Below, piece after piece: positions 34,986-43,888 of a stretch of DNA of 64,000 nt. Position numbers and translations under genes: made by a program. Positions within the stretch are counted from its first letter, which is position 1. Each line of letters begins with the position of its first letter. The notes under the pieces are model-generated. The model was not told the DNA's origin and did no database searches. It saw only the letters and a program-made list of their open reading frames with translations. The stretch is from positions 149,559 through 213,558 of the forward strand of contig NZ_BMYO01000009.1 in assembly GCF_014652315.1 (NCBI RefSeq). The letters are read 5' to 3'. This DNA is from Jeongeupia chitinilytica. Lineage in GTDB: Bacteria; Pseudomonadota; Gammaproteobacteria; Burkholderiales; Chitinibacteraceae.

Positions 34986-36038
34986 ATGCCCGTCTTCCGT
35001 CGCCATTGCGAATTCAACCGGCCGCTGCGCCACGAGCTGGCGCTGCTGTTCGTCGTCAATCAGGTCGTCGCATTGCTGCTGACCACGCTCGGCGGCCCGG
35101 GCAGCCTGTTCGACAATGTGGTGATCGCCAACGCCATCGGCGTGCTGATCTGGGCCCAGTACGAGCTGCTGAGCTGGCTGGGCCTGCCCAAACTGCTCGG
35201 CCACGTCATTGCGGTGCCCGTCGGCATCTGGGGCGGTTTCAAGCTGGCCGCGCTGTTCGGTGTCGCCGACATCAGCGGCCGGCTGGCCGACCCGCTCGCC
35301 AACTGGCGGCTGATCGTCAGTTGCCTGCTGCTGGCCGGCACCGCGACCGTGGTGATCGTGCTGTATTTCCGCGCGCTCAATTTCCGTGCCGAGCTGGCCG
35401 CCGAACAGCGTCGCAGCGCCGACGCGCGCCAGTCCGAAACCGCGGCGCAACTGGCCCTGCTGCAGGCGCAGATCGAACCGCACTTCCTGTTCAACACGCT
35501 GGCCAACGTCCGCAGCCTGATCGTCGCGAACCCGCCGCTGGCGCAGACCATGCTCGATCACCTGAACGGCTATCTGCGTGCCAGTCTCGGCCGTACCCGC
35601 CGGCCGCGCGCACGGCTCGCCGACGAGCTGCAGATCGTCGAACCACTGCTGGCGATTGCGGCGATCCGGCTGCAGGCGCGGCTGCGCTACCGTGTCGACG
35701 TGGCGGAGACGCTGCACGACGCCGTATTGCCGCCGCTGCTGCTGCAACCGCTGGTCGAAAACGCACTCGAGCACGGCATCGAGGCCGCGATCGACGGCGG
35801 CGAGATCGTCGTCCGCGCCGAGGTGAGCGCCGAAGGGCTGTTGCGGCTCAGCGTCACCGACACCGGGCTGGGTTTCACCGCCGAAGCCAATGGCGACGGT
35901 GTCGGCCTCGCGAACGTGCGACAGCGCCTCGCCAGCCTGTACGGCGAACAGGGCCGGCTGGCGCTGTACCCGAATTCGCCGCGGGGCGTGATCGCCGAGC
36001 TGATGCTGCCGCTGCACAGGGAGGAGGAACACGCATGA
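34986..36038 (+). CDS. LytS-type sensor histidine kinase
   Basis: A 350-residue membrane kinase. Several hydrophobic helices in 17-135 are followed by a coiled stretch and a His_kinase domain with QIEPHFLFNTLANVRSLI, where the His is the phosphoacceptor, and an HATPase domain (PPLLLQPLVENALEHG, VTDTGLGF, GVGLANVRQRL). It overlaps the response regulator gene by four bases. The stop-to-start distance of four bases from the outer-membrane protein gene suggests that it regulates or senses the transporter cluster. Confidence 0.93.
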   Translation: MPVFRRHCEFNRPLRHELALLFVVNQVVALLLTTLGGPGSLFDNVVIANAIGVLIWAQYELLSWLGLPKLLGHVIAVPVGIWGGFKLAALFGVADISGRLADPLANWRLIVSCLLLAGTATVVIVLYFRALNFRAELAAEQRRSADARQSETAAQLALLQAQIEPHFLFNTLANVRSLIVANPPLAQTMLDHLNGYLRASLGRTRRPRARLADELQIVEPLLAIAAIRLQARLRYRVDVAETLHDAVLPPLLLQPLVENALEHGIEAAIDGGEIVVRAEVSAEGLLRLSVTDTGLGFTAEANGDGVGLANVRQRLASLYGEQGRLALYPNSPRGVIAELMLPLHREEEHA

Positions 36039-36769
36039 CGACCGCGTTGATCGCCGACGACGAACCGCTGCTCGCCGCCAATCTGGCCGAGCGCTTGCGG
36101 GCGCTCTGGCCCGGGCTCGACATCGTGGCCATCGCCGCCAACGGCGTCGAGGCCGTTGCCGCGCTGCATGCCCGGCGCCCGGACCTGGCCTTTCTCGACA
36201 TCCGCATGCCCGGACTCACGGGCCTGCAGGTGGCACAGGCGGCGCGCGACACCCGCGTCGTCTTCGTCACCGCCTACGACGAATACGCACTGCACGCGTT
36301 CGAGCACGCCGCGATCGACTACCTGCTCAAGCCGGTCACCGACGCCCGGCTGGCGCAATGCGTGGGCCGGCTGCAGCGTCAGACCGCCGCACCACCCGAC
36401 CTTGCCGCCGCGCTGGCGGCACTCGCCCCCAGGGCCACGGCACCGGCACTGTCCTGGCTGACCGTCGGCCACGGCGACACCACCCGGCTGGTCGCGCTCG
36501 ACGAGGTGCTGTACTTCGAGGCCAGCCAGAAATACACCGACGTGGTCACCCGCAGCGAACGGCACCTGATCCGCACGCCGCTGAAGGAGTTGCTGCTCCA
36601 GCTCGATCCGGCACGCTTTGCCCAGATCCACCGCGGCATCATCGTCAACCTCGGTGCCGTCGCCCACATCCAGCGCGACCTGCTCGGCCGGCAGCAGGTG
36701 CACCTGAAGCTGCACGACGCGGTGCTGCCGTTGTCGCGCAGTTATGCGCACCAGTTCAAGCTGATGTGA
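36035..36769 (+). CDS. LytTR-type response regulator
   Basis: A 244-residue regulator: receiver domain (1-118) with DDE at 8-10, phosphoacceptor Asp in LAFLDIRMPGLTG and the conserved Lys in YLLKPV, then a LytTR DNA-binding domain (about 140-244: VLYFEASQKYTDVVT, FAQIHRGIIVNL, PLSRSYAHQFK). It is the partner of the kinase immediately upstream. The promoters it acts on are not visible. Confidence 0.94.
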   Translation: MTTALIADDEPLLAANLAERLRALWPGLDIVAIAANGVEAVAALHARRPDLAFLDIRMPGLTGLQVAQAARDTRVVFVTAYDEYALHAFEHAAIDYLLKPVTDARLAQCVGRLQRQTAAPPDLAAALAALAPRATAPALSWLTVGHGDTTRLVALDEVLYFEASQKYTDVVTRSERHLIRTPLKELLLQLDPARFAQIHRGIIVNLGAVAHIQRDLLGRQQVHLKLHDAVLPLSRSYAHQFKLM

Positions 36770-36869
36770 GCCGTCATGTTTTGCAGCGGGTGCCGACTAT
36801 GCTGGGTGCGGGCATTGTCGAATCCGCCACGGCCCCCACATACTCGTCTTCAACGCTAGGAGGATGGCC

Positions 36870-37304
36870 ATGTACCGCAAGACCCCGGAAGCGCTGGCAC
36901 GGCTGACGCCCGAACAGTTCCGTGTGACCCAGCAGAACGGCACCGAACGACCCGGCACCGGCGAATATCTGCACAACCACCGGGCCGGGATCTACGTCGA
37001 CGTGGTCTCGGGCGAGCCGCTGTTCGCCTCGTCGGACAAGTTCGAATCCGGCTGCGGCTGGCCCAGCTTCACCCGACCGATTGCCAACGTCACCGAACTG
37101 CGCGACACCAGCCACGGCATGATCCGTACCGAGGTGCGTTCGGCCCACGGCGACAGCCACCTCGGCCACGTGTTCGAGGACGGCCCGCGCGACCGTGGCG
37201 GGCTGCGTTACTGCATCAACTCGGCCTCGCTGCACTTCGTGCCGCGCGAGGACATGGTCGCCCAGGGCTACGGCGATTATCTGGATCAAGTGGAGGACAT
37301 CTGA
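36870..37304 (+). CDS. msrB: Peptide methionine-(R)-sulfoxide reductase
   Basis: A 144-residue reductase for the R-form of methionine sulfoxide. SGCGWPSF and GLRYCINSASLHF, containing the catalytic Cys, are diagnostic. The two CxxC zinc motifs of many MsrB proteins are missing, so this is the zinc-free type. ATG at 36870 has AGGAGG spaced normally, while an ATG six bases earlier abuts the ribosome site and is unlikely. The stop overlaps msrA by one base. Confidence 0.95.
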   Translation: MYRKTPEALARLTPEQFRVTQQNGTERPGTGEYLHNHRAGIYVDVVSGEPLFASSDKFESGCGWPSFTRPIANVTELRDTSHGMIRTEVRSAHGDSHLGHVFEDGPRDRGGLRYCINSASLHFVPREDMVAQGYGDYLDQVEDI

Positions 37305-37801
37305 TGTCGGAGACCGCAATTCTGGCCGGCGGCTGCTTCTGGGGCATGCAGGACCTGATCCGCAAGCTGCCGGGCGTGACCGCAACCCGGGTCGGCTACA
37401 GTGGCGGCAACGTCGCCAACGCAACCTACCGCAACCATGGCACCCATGCCGAAGCGATCGAGATCGTCTTCGATCCGGAAAAGATCAGCTATCGCCGGCT
37501 GCTCGAATTCTTCTTCCAGATCCACGACCCGAGCACGCCGAACCGCCAAGGCAACGACCGCGGCACGTCGTACCGCTCGGCGATCTTCTATATCGGCGAC
37601 GCCCAGCGCGCCGAGGCGCTGGCGACGATCGCCGATGTCGACGCCTCGGGCCTGTGGCCCGGCAAGGCCGTCACCGAAGTCGCCCCCGCCGGCGACTTCT
37701 GGGAGGCCGAACCCGAGCACCAGGACTACCTCGAACGCTTCCCGAACGGCTACACCTGCCACTTTCCTCGCCCGGACTGGGTGCTGCCGCGGCAAAGGTG
37801 A
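37304..37801 (+). CDS. msrA: Peptide methionine-(S)-sulfoxide reductase
   Basis: A 165-residue reductase for the S-form of methionine sulfoxide. GCFWGMQD carries the catalytic Cys at 11; GYSGG, THAEAIEIVFDP, EFFFQIHDPS and QGNDRGTSYRSAIFY are canonical. No C-terminal resolving-cysteine tail is present. Coupling to msrB by a TGATG overlap means both stereoisomers are repaired together. A strong terminator follows. Confidence 0.96.
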   Translation: MSETAILAGGCFWGMQDLIRKLPGVTATRVGYSGGNVANATYRNHGTHAEAIEIVFDPEKISYRRLLEFFFQIHDPSTPNRQGNDRGTSYRSAIFYIGDAQRAEALATIADVDASGLWPGKAVTEVAPAGDFWEAEPEHQDYLERFPNGYTCHFPRPDWVLPRQR

Positions 37802-37841
37802 TCGCAGCATGCCGGCCTTGCGCCGGCGGGTGCCGGAAAGC

Positions 37842-37871
37842 AAAAAGCCCAAGCGTTTGCTTGGGCTTTTT
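37842..37871. terminator. Bidirectional terminator between msrA and tRNA-fMet
   Basis: AAAAAGCCCAAGC-GTTT-GCTTGGGCTTTTT is a long hairpin with U-tracts on both strands. It ends the msrBA transcript rightwards and the tRNA transcript leftwards. Confidence 0.88.
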
Positions 37872-37882
37872 GTCGAGTATTC

Positions 37883-37958
37883 TGGTTGCGGGAACAGGAC
37901 TCGAACCTGTGACCTTCGGGTTATGAGCCCGACGAGCTGCCAACTGCTCCATCCCGCG
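37883..37958 (-). tRNA. Initiator tRNA-fMet (CAT)
   Basis: The minus strand gives a 76-base cloverleaf. The acceptor arm is CGCGGGA/TCCCGCA with the unpaired C1:A72 that marks bacterial initiators. The anticodon stem has three consecutive G:C pairs (TCGGG/CCCGA) around CTCATAA, the T arm is ACAGG-TTCGAGT-CCTGT, and an encoded CCA closes it. The D loop is one base shorter than in the E. coli initiator. Confidence 0.96.
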
Positions 37959-38095
37959 ACAGAGAAGCCAGTATATTTCAGCCCTTCGTTGCTGTCAACG
38001 GCTTTAGCAAAAAATGTTCCATCAGTCCGGCACACGCCGGCAGCGCCGGGGGATGCGTCAGTAAGACATGCGTACGGGCGGCGGCGTTGCCGCCC

Positions 38096-39580
38096 TCAAT
38101 CGTGCAGCTTGATCAGCGTCGACTTGAGTTCGGTGTACTTCTCCAGCGCGTGCAGCGATTTGTCGCGGCCGTTGCCGGACTGCTTGTACCCGCCGAACGG
38201 CAGGTTCTGGTCGCCGCCTTCCTCGTAGCAGTTGACCCAGACGGTACCGGCGCGCAGCTGCCGCGCCGCCAGATGTGCGGTACTCAGGTCGCGCGTCCAC
38301 ACCGCCGCAGCGAGGCCGTAGTCGCTGTCGTTGGCGATGGCAATGGCCTCGGCCAGCGTGTCGAAGACGATCACCGAGCACACCGGGCCGAAGATTTCCT
38401 CGCGCGCCAGCCGGTGGTGTGCCTCGGTGGCGAAGATCGTCGGTTCGATGAACAGGCCGGTCTCGGCATGCAGGGGCTCGCCGCCGGCAAGCAGCGTCGA
38501 TTCGATCCGCCCGGCGGCGATGTAATCGAGGACGCGCCGGTACTGGATCTCGTCGACGATGGCGCCCATCCGCGTCGCCGGGTCGAGCGGATCGCCGGGC
38601 ACGTAATCACGGCTGGCAATGGTCAGCGCTTCGACGAAGGCCGGGTAGAGATCGCGCTGCACCAGCACGCGCGAACCGGCCGAGCACATTTCGCCCTGGT
38701 TGTAGAACACGCCGCCGGCAGCGGCGCGCGCGGCCGCCTGCAGATCGGGGCAGTCGGCAAGGACGATGTTCGGCGATTTGCCGCCGAGTTCGAGCCAGAC
38801 GCGCTTGAGGTTCGATTGTGCCGCGTACTGCATGATCTGCCGGCCGGTCGCGGTCGACCCGGTGAAGCTGATGCAGTCGACCTCCCTGTGCAACCCCAGC
38901 AGCCTGCCGGCCTCGCCGCCGCCCGGAACGACGTTGAACACGCCGTCCGGAATGCCCGCCTCCTGCGCCAGCGCGGCAATGCGGATCGCGCTCAGCGGCG
39001 ACTTCTCCGACGGCTTGAGCACGACCGAATTGCCGGCGGCCAGCGCCGGTGCGAACTTCCAGCTGGCCATCAGCAGCGGAAAATTCCACGGCACCACCGC
39101 CGCGACGACGCCGACCGGTTCGCGCATCACCATGCCGAGCAGGTTGCCGGCCAGCGGAGCGACCTCGCCGCCGACCTTGTCGGTCACTTCGGCGCACCAC
39201 TGGACCGTATAGGCGGCGGCGGCAACGTCGACACCCAGCGCATCGGCCACCGGCTTGCCGGTGTCGAGGCTCTCGAGCAGGGCCAGCTCGTCGGCATTGG
39301 CGCGCAACAACGCGGCGAAACGCAGCAGCACCGTCTTGCGCTCAACCGGCGACCGGCCGGCCCAGCGACCGTCGTCGAACGCCGCCCGGGCCGCGGCCAC
39401 CGCGGCATCGATCTCGGCGGTACCGCATTCGGCAACCTGGGCCAGCACTTGGCGGGTCGCCGGGTTGACGGTATCGAACCGGCGGGCGGCATCGACGTGG
39501 CGACCATTGATGAACGCCCGGCCTTCGATGCGCAGCGTCGTCGCCAGTGTCTGCCAGTCACGGTGGGTAAGTCGGGGCAT
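38096..39580 (-). CDS. puuC: Gamma-glutamyl-gamma-aminobutyraldehyde dehydrogenase
   Basis: A 494-residue NAD(P)-dependent aldehyde dehydrogenase that oxidises gamma-glutamyl-GABA aldehyde in putrescine breakdown. VVPWNFPLLMASWKFAPALA, LELGGKSPNIV with the catalytic Glu, and GEMCSAGSRVLVQ with the catalytic Cys are intact. The assignment among aldehyde dehydrogenases comes from its place in the puu cluster. The start at 39580 was chosen because the longer frame upstream crosses the regulator gene. It lies 47 bases downstream of puuR. Confidence 0.88.
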   Translation of the reverse strand: MPRLTHRDWQTLATTLRIEGRAFINGRHVDAARRFDTVNPATRQVLAQVAECGTAEIDAAVAAARAAFDDGRWAGRSPVERKTVLLRFAALLRANADELALLESLDTGKPVADALGVDVAAAAYTVQWCAEVTDKVGGEVAPLAGNLLGMVMREPVGVVAAVVPWNFPLLMASWKFAPALAAGNSVVLKPSEKSPLSAIRIAALAQEAGIPDGVFNVVPGGGEAGRLLGLHREVDCISFTGSTATGRQIMQYAAQSNLKRVWLELGGKSPNIVLADCPDLQAAARAAAGGVFYNQGEMCSAGSRVLVQRDLYPAFVEALTIASRDYVPGDPLDPATRMGAIVDEIQYRRVLDYIAAGRIESTLLAGGEPLHAETGLFIEPTIFATEAHHRLAREEIFGPVCSVIVFDTLAEAIAIANDSDYGLAAAVWTRDLSTAHLAARQLRAGTVWVNCYEEGGDQNLPFGGYKQSGNGRDKSLHALEKYTELKSTLIKLHD

Positions 39581-39627
39581 GCGGCTCTCCGGAAACGGTG
39601 CAATCGACGGTGCAGTCGATCTGCGGA

Positions 39628-40173
39628 CTAGAAAACGGGCGGCGAACTGGCGCTGACGATCTCTGCCGCCTCGGCGCCGGGGTTGCGGAAACGGTGCGGC
39701 AGCGTGCTGGGAAAGTAGTAGCCGTCGCCGGGATGCAGCAGATGGACCCGGCCGTCGACGGTCAGCTCGACTTCGCCGCACACCACCACGCCGCATTCCT
39801 GCCCCGCGTGCTGCAGCATGGTTTCGCCGGTGTCGGCGCCGGGCACGTAGCGTTCGCGGAGCAGACCGATCTGCCGGTCGCGCTGGCCGGAGCCGATCAG
39901 GTGCATCTGCACTCCCGGCCGGCCCAGATCGGGCTGCTCGGTGCTGCGATACACATAGCTTGGCGCCGCGGCAGGCAGCTCGAAGGTGAAGAACTCGGCC
40001 AGCGACATGGGGATGCCTTCGAGAACCTTTTTCAGCGAGCTGACCGACGGACTGACGCGGTTTTGTTCGATCAGCGAAATCGTCGCGTTGGTCACGCCCG
40101 CACGCTTGGCCAGCTCGCGCTGCGACAGTCCCTGACGGGACCGCACCAGCTTGAGGCGTTCGCCAACGTCCAT
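39628..40173 (-). CDS. puuR: HTH-cupin repressor of putrescine catabolism
   Basis: A 181-residue regulator with an N-terminal XRE-type helix-turn-helix (GERLKLVRSRQGLSQRELAK, then ATISLIEQNRVSPSVSSL) and a C-terminal cupin domain (ECGVVVCGEVELTVDG, HLLHPGDGYYFPSTLPHRFRN). This matches E. coli PuuR in order and length. The start at 40173 has GGAGG five bases upstream. It is divergent from puuD, so it probably controls both arms of the cluster and responds to putrescine. Confidence 0.92.
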   Translation of the reverse strand: MDVGERLKLVRSRQGLSQRELAKRAGVTNATISLIEQNRVSPSVSSLKKVLEGIPMSLAEFFTFELPAAAPSYVYRSTEQPDLGRPGVQMHLIGSGQRDRQIGLLRERYVPGADTGETMLQHAGQECGVVVCGEVELTVDGRVHLLHPGDGYYFPSTLPHRFRNPGAEAAEIVSASSPPVF

Positions 40174-40342
40174 GCCGTCCTCCACCACCATCAAGAATAT
40201 TCAACAACCGCCAATCCGGCCGCATCGGCACAGCCTTGGTTCAAGTGGCTGATCCGGGGCCACTTTTTGGTGCGGAGCAACAAATCAGCCCGGCACGGGC
40301 AGGCCGCACCCTGTCCTCAGGAATAGACCCGCATCGGCCCTT

Positions 40343-40358
40343 GTCAAATATTTTTGAC
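40343..40358. promoter_or_regulatory. Candidate PuuR operator
   Basis: GTCAAATATTTTTGAC is a perfect 6+6 inverted repeat with a 4-base AT centre. It is in the 268-base puuR-puuD divergent gap, 84 bases before puuD, and stands out as AT-rich in a GC-rich region. A second AT-rich palindrome, GAATATTC, lies at 40195-40202 beside the puuR start. The rest of the gap shows no gene. Confidence 0.5.
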
Positions 40359-40441
40359 GTTTCCTAGAGTGAATCATCGGGCCCGCCTTTCGATCGCGGC
40401 CCCGGCAGACAAACGAGGGCCCGGACGCACGCGTTTGGACG

Positions 40442-41212
40442 ATGCATATGGCACATCCCGTCATTGGTATTCCCTGCTGTCGCTGGTGGATGAACGACAG
40501 CCAGTTCTTTCATCTGGTCACCGAAAAGTACATCGCGGCCGCACTGGGCGCCGGCGGTGTGCCGGTGCTCATCCCGGCACTCGGCGAGACGGTCGCCCCG
40601 CAGGAGTGGCTGGCCCGTGTCGACGGCCTGCTGCTGACCGGCAGCCCGTCGAACATCGAACCGCAGCGCTATGGCGGCATGCCGGTCGACGGCGACTTCA
40701 ACGATGCACAGCGCGACGCGACAACGCTGCCGCTGATCCGTGCCGCCATCGACGCCGGCGTGCCGCTGCTCGGGATCTGCCGCGGCTTCCAGGAAATCAA
40801 CGTCGCCTTCGGCGGCAGCCTGAACCCGGCGCTGCACGACAGCCCCGGCCTGCTCGATCATCGCGAGCCCAAAGGCGCGGCCGACGTCCGCTACGGCCCG
40901 GCGCACCCGGTGACGCTGGTGCCGGGCGGCCTGCTGCACCGGCTGATCGGCGAGGACGAGCTCCGCGTCAACTCGCTGCACAAGCAGGGCATTGCCACGC
41001 TCGGCCGGGGTCTGGTGGCCGAAGCGCATGCACCGGACGGCCTGATCGAAGCCTTCCGCGTCGCCGATGCCGATTTCGCCGTCGCGGTGCAATGGCATCC
41101 CGAATGGCGGTTTGCGGACAACCCGGCCTCACGGGCGCTGTTTGCGGCGTTCGGCGCCGCCTGCCGCCGCCAGCAGGCCCGGCACGACCAGCCCGGACGG
41201 AGGCCCGCATGA
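40442..41212 (+). CDS. puuD: Gamma-glutamyl-gamma-aminobutyrate hydrolase
   Basis: A 256-residue class I glutamine amidotransferase-like hydrolase releasing GABA from gamma-glutamyl-GABA. VIGIPCCRWW is the family start; LGICRGFQEINVAFGG carries the nucleophilic Cys and VQWHPEWR the His and Glu of the triad. An ATG six bases after the first is an equal start candidate. The stop overlaps puuA by four bases. Confidence 0.94.
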   Translation: MHMAHPVIGIPCCRWWMNDSQFFHLVTEKYIAAALGAGGVPVLIPALGETVAPQEWLARVDGLLLTGSPSNIEPQRYGGMPVDGDFNDAQRDATTLPLIRAAIDAGVPLLGICRGFQEINVAFGGSLNPALHDSPGLLDHREPKGAADVRYGPAHPVTLVPGGLLHRLIGEDELRVNSLHKQGIATLGRGLVAEAHAPDGLIEAFRVADADFAVAVQWHPEWRFADNPASRALFAAFGAACRRQQARHDQPGRRPA

Positions 41213-42537
41213 GTACCCTGAGCGACTGGCTGCGCGAATACCGGATCACCGAAGTCGAGTGCATCACGCCGGACTTCACCGGCATCGCCCGAGGCAAGAT
41301 CGTTCCGCGCGAGAAGTTCAGCGAGGACGAAGGCATGCGCCTGCCGCAGGTGGTGCTGGTGCAGACGGTGACCGGCGAATATGCCGAAAACATCACCCCG
41401 GCCACCGATCCGGACATGGTGCTGATGCCCGATCCCGCCAGCATCCGGCTGGTCCCGTGGGCCAAGGACCCGGTCGCGCAGGTCATCCACGACTGCTTCT
41501 ACCACGATGGCCGGCCGGTGGAGATTTCACCGCGCTACGTCTTGCGCCGGGTGTTGCAGCTGTTCGAGGCGCGCGGACTGGTGCCGGTGGTGGCGCCCGA
41601 AATGGAGTTCTACATCGTCGACGTCAACCGCGACCCGGACGTGCCGCTGCAGCCGCCGGTGGGCCGGACCGGCCGGCCCGAAACCGGCCGCAAGGCGTAC
41701 TCGATCGACGCGGTCAACGAGTACGACGACCTGTTCGAGGACGTCTACGACTACTGCGACGCACAGCACCTGCAGATCGACACGCTGATCCACGAGGTCG
41801 GCGCCTGCCAGATGGAAATCAACTTCCTGCACGGCAACGCGCTCGATCTGGCCGACCAGGTCTTCCTGTTCAAGCGCACCGTGCGCGAAGCGGCGATCCG
41901 CCACAACATGTACGCGACCTTCATGGCCAAGCCGATGGAGAACGAACCCGGCTCGGCCATGCACATCCACATGAGCCTGGTCGACAAGCAGACCGGCGCC
42001 AACGTGCTGTCGAACGACGACGGCAGCCCGAGCCCGCTGTTCCACCACTGCATCGGTGGCATGCAGCGGTACTTTCCCAGGCTGATCGCGCTGTTCGCGC
42101 CCTATGTGAACAGCTATCGCCGGCTGGTGCGGCACACCGCCGCGCCGATCAACGTGCAGTGGGGCTTCGACAACCGCACCTGCGGCATCCGCGTGCCGCA
42201 TTCGACGCCGCAAGCGCGGCGGATCGAAAACCGCCTGCCCGGCGTCGACTGCAACCCGTATCTGGCGCTGGCCGGCACACTGGCCGCCGCCTACCTCGGC
42301 ATCGTCGAACAGCTCGATCCGACGCCGGCGCTGAGCGGCAACGCCTACGGCCTGCCTTTTGCCTTCCCGCACGGCCTCGACGACGCGATCGACACGCTGG
42401 GCCGCGATCCGGCGATTGCCGGCGTGCTCGGCGCCGAATTCATTGCCGCATACTGCGCCGTCAAACAGGCCGAGTACCTCGAGTACGCCCGCGTCATCAG
42501 CCCGTGGGAACGTCGCCACCTGCTGCTGCACGTCTGA
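41209..42537 (+). CDS. puuA: Gamma-glutamylputrescine synthetase (glutamine synthetase family)
   Basis: A 442-residue type III glutamine-synthetase-like enzyme that ligates glutamate to putrescine. APEMEFYIVD is the metal-binding start of the catalytic domain, followed by GACQMEINFLHG, GSAMHIHMSL, and NRTCGIRVPHSTPQARRIENR in the ATP/glutamate region. Glutamine synthetase itself would show a different N-terminus and adenylylation loop. The overlap with puuD and the other puu genes fix the role. Confidence 0.93.
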   Translation: MSTLSDWLREYRITEVECITPDFTGIARGKIVPREKFSEDEGMRLPQVVLVQTVTGEYAENITPATDPDMVLMPDPASIRLVPWAKDPVAQVIHDCFYHDGRPVEISPRYVLRRVLQLFEARGLVPVVAPEMEFYIVDVNRDPDVPLQPPVGRTGRPETGRKAYSIDAVNEYDDLFEDVYDYCDAQHLQIDTLIHEVGACQMEINFLHGNALDLADQVFLFKRTVREAAIRHNMYATFMAKPMENEPGSAMHIHMSLVDKQTGANVLSNDDGSPSPLFHHCIGGMQRYFPRLIALFAPYVNSYRRLVRHTAAPINVQWGFDNRTCGIRVPHSTPQARRIENRLPGVDCNPYLALAGTLAAAYLGIVEQLDPTPALSGNAYGLPFAFPHGLDDAIDTLGRDPAIAGVLGAEFIAAYCAVKQAEYLEYARVISPWERRHLLLHV

Positions 42538-42562
42538 GCCCTGCGCCAACGAGAGGACCATC

Positions 42563-43849
42563 ATGCCCAGCAACGAATCGAATGCCGAACTGGACCGGCG
42601 CCGGCTGGCGGCCACCCCGCGCGGCGTCGGCGTCGGGACTGCCGTTTTCGCCGCGCGTGCGCGCAACGCCGAGCTCTGGGACGTCGAAGGCCGCCGCTAC
42701 ATCGACTTCGCCAGCGGCATTGCCGTACTCAACACCGGCCATCTGCACCCGAAGGTCCAGGCCGCCGTGGCCGCACAGCTCGCGCAGTTCTCGCACAGCT
42801 GTTACCAGGTCGTGCCGTACGCCGGTTATGTCGAACTGGCGGAAAAGCTGAACGCACGGGTACCGATTGCCGGACCGACCAAGACCTTCTTCGTGACCAC
42901 CGGCGCCGAGGCGGTCGAGAATGCCGTCAAGATTGCCCGCATCCATACCGGCCGGTCCGGCGTGATCGCCTTTGCCGGCGGCTTCCACGGCAGAACGCTG
43001 CTGGGGCTGGCGCTGACCGGCAAGGTCGCGCCGTACAAGCTCGGCTTCGGCCCCTTCCCCGCCGAGATCTATCACGCGCCGTTCCCGAACCCGCTGCACG
43101 GCATCAGCGTCGACGACGCGCTTGCCGGGCTGCAGGGCCTGTTCAAGACCTCGATCGAGGCAGGCCGGGTCGCCGCGATCATCGTCGAACCGGTACAGGG
43201 CGAAGGCGGCTTCTACCCGGCACCGGCCGGCTTCATGCGCGCACTGCGGCAGCTCTGCGACATCCACGGCATCGTGCTGGTCGCCGACGAGATCCAGACC
43301 GGCTTCGGCCGCACCGGCAGACTGTTCGCAATGGAACACCACGATGTCGAGGCCGACCTGATCACGATGGCCAAATCGCTGGCCGGCGGCTTTCCGCTGG
43401 CCGGTGTCTGCGGTCGCGCCGGGATCATGGATGCGGCGGAGCCCGGCGGACTGGGCGGCACCTACGGCGGCAGCCCGATCGGTATTGCCGCAGCGCTGGC
43501 GGTGCTCGACGTGATCGACGCCGAAGGGCTGTGCCAGCGCGCGGTCGTCATCGGTGACAGAATCACGGCCAGACTGAACGCGCTACGCGCCGACGTGCCG
43601 CAGATCGCCGAAGTGCGCGGTACCGGCGCGATGGTTGCGGTCGAGTTTTTCGAGAACGGCCAGCCGTCGCCGGCGTTTACCGCGCGGGTCCGGGCTGCCG
43701 CGCACGCACGCGGACTGCTGCTGCTGAGCTGCGGCAGCCACGGCAATGTCGTGCGCTTTCTCTGCCCGCTGACGATCGAGGACGCCGTGCTCGACGAGGC
43801 ACTCGACATCGTCGACACCTCGTTGCATGACGCCGCACTGCACGAGTAA
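42563..43849 (+). CDS. 4-aminobutyrate transaminase
   Basis: A 428-residue PLP-dependent class III aminotransferase. FVTTGAEAVENAVKIAR, FHGRTLLGLALTGK, VEPVQGEGGFYPAP, VADEIQTGFGRTG and MAKSLAGGFPLAG, with the Schiff-base Lys, are typical of GabT/PuuE. In this cluster it converts GABA to succinate semialdehyde. GabT and PuuE cannot be separated by eye, so no symbol is given. Confidence 0.92.
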   Translation: MPSNESNAELDRRRLAATPRGVGVGTAVFAARARNAELWDVEGRRYIDFASGIAVLNTGHLHPKVQAAVAAQLAQFSHSCYQVVPYAGYVELAEKLNARVPIAGPTKTFFVTTGAEAVENAVKIARIHTGRSGVIAFAGGFHGRTLLGLALTGKVAPYKLGFGPFPAEIYHAPFPNPLHGISVDDALAGLQGLFKTSIEAGRVAAIIVEPVQGEGGFYPAPAGFMRALRQLCDIHGIVLVADEIQTGFGRTGRLFAMEHHDVEADLITMAKSLAGGFPLAGVCGRAGIMDAAEPGGLGGTYGGSPIGIAAALAVLDVIDAEGLCQRAVVIGDRITARLNALRADVPQIAEVRGTGAMVAVEFFENGQPSPAFTARVRAAAHARGLLLLSCGSHGNVVRFLCPLTIEDAVLDEALDIVDTSLHDAALHE

Positions 43850-43888
43850 TTCCGTCCCGCCCCGGCGGGCGCCACCAGGACACCGAAC

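Noticed and set aside
37883..37958. tRNA-fMet as an integration site for a mobile element
   Set aside because: No integrase gene or duplicated tRNA 3' end was seen on either side within the window.
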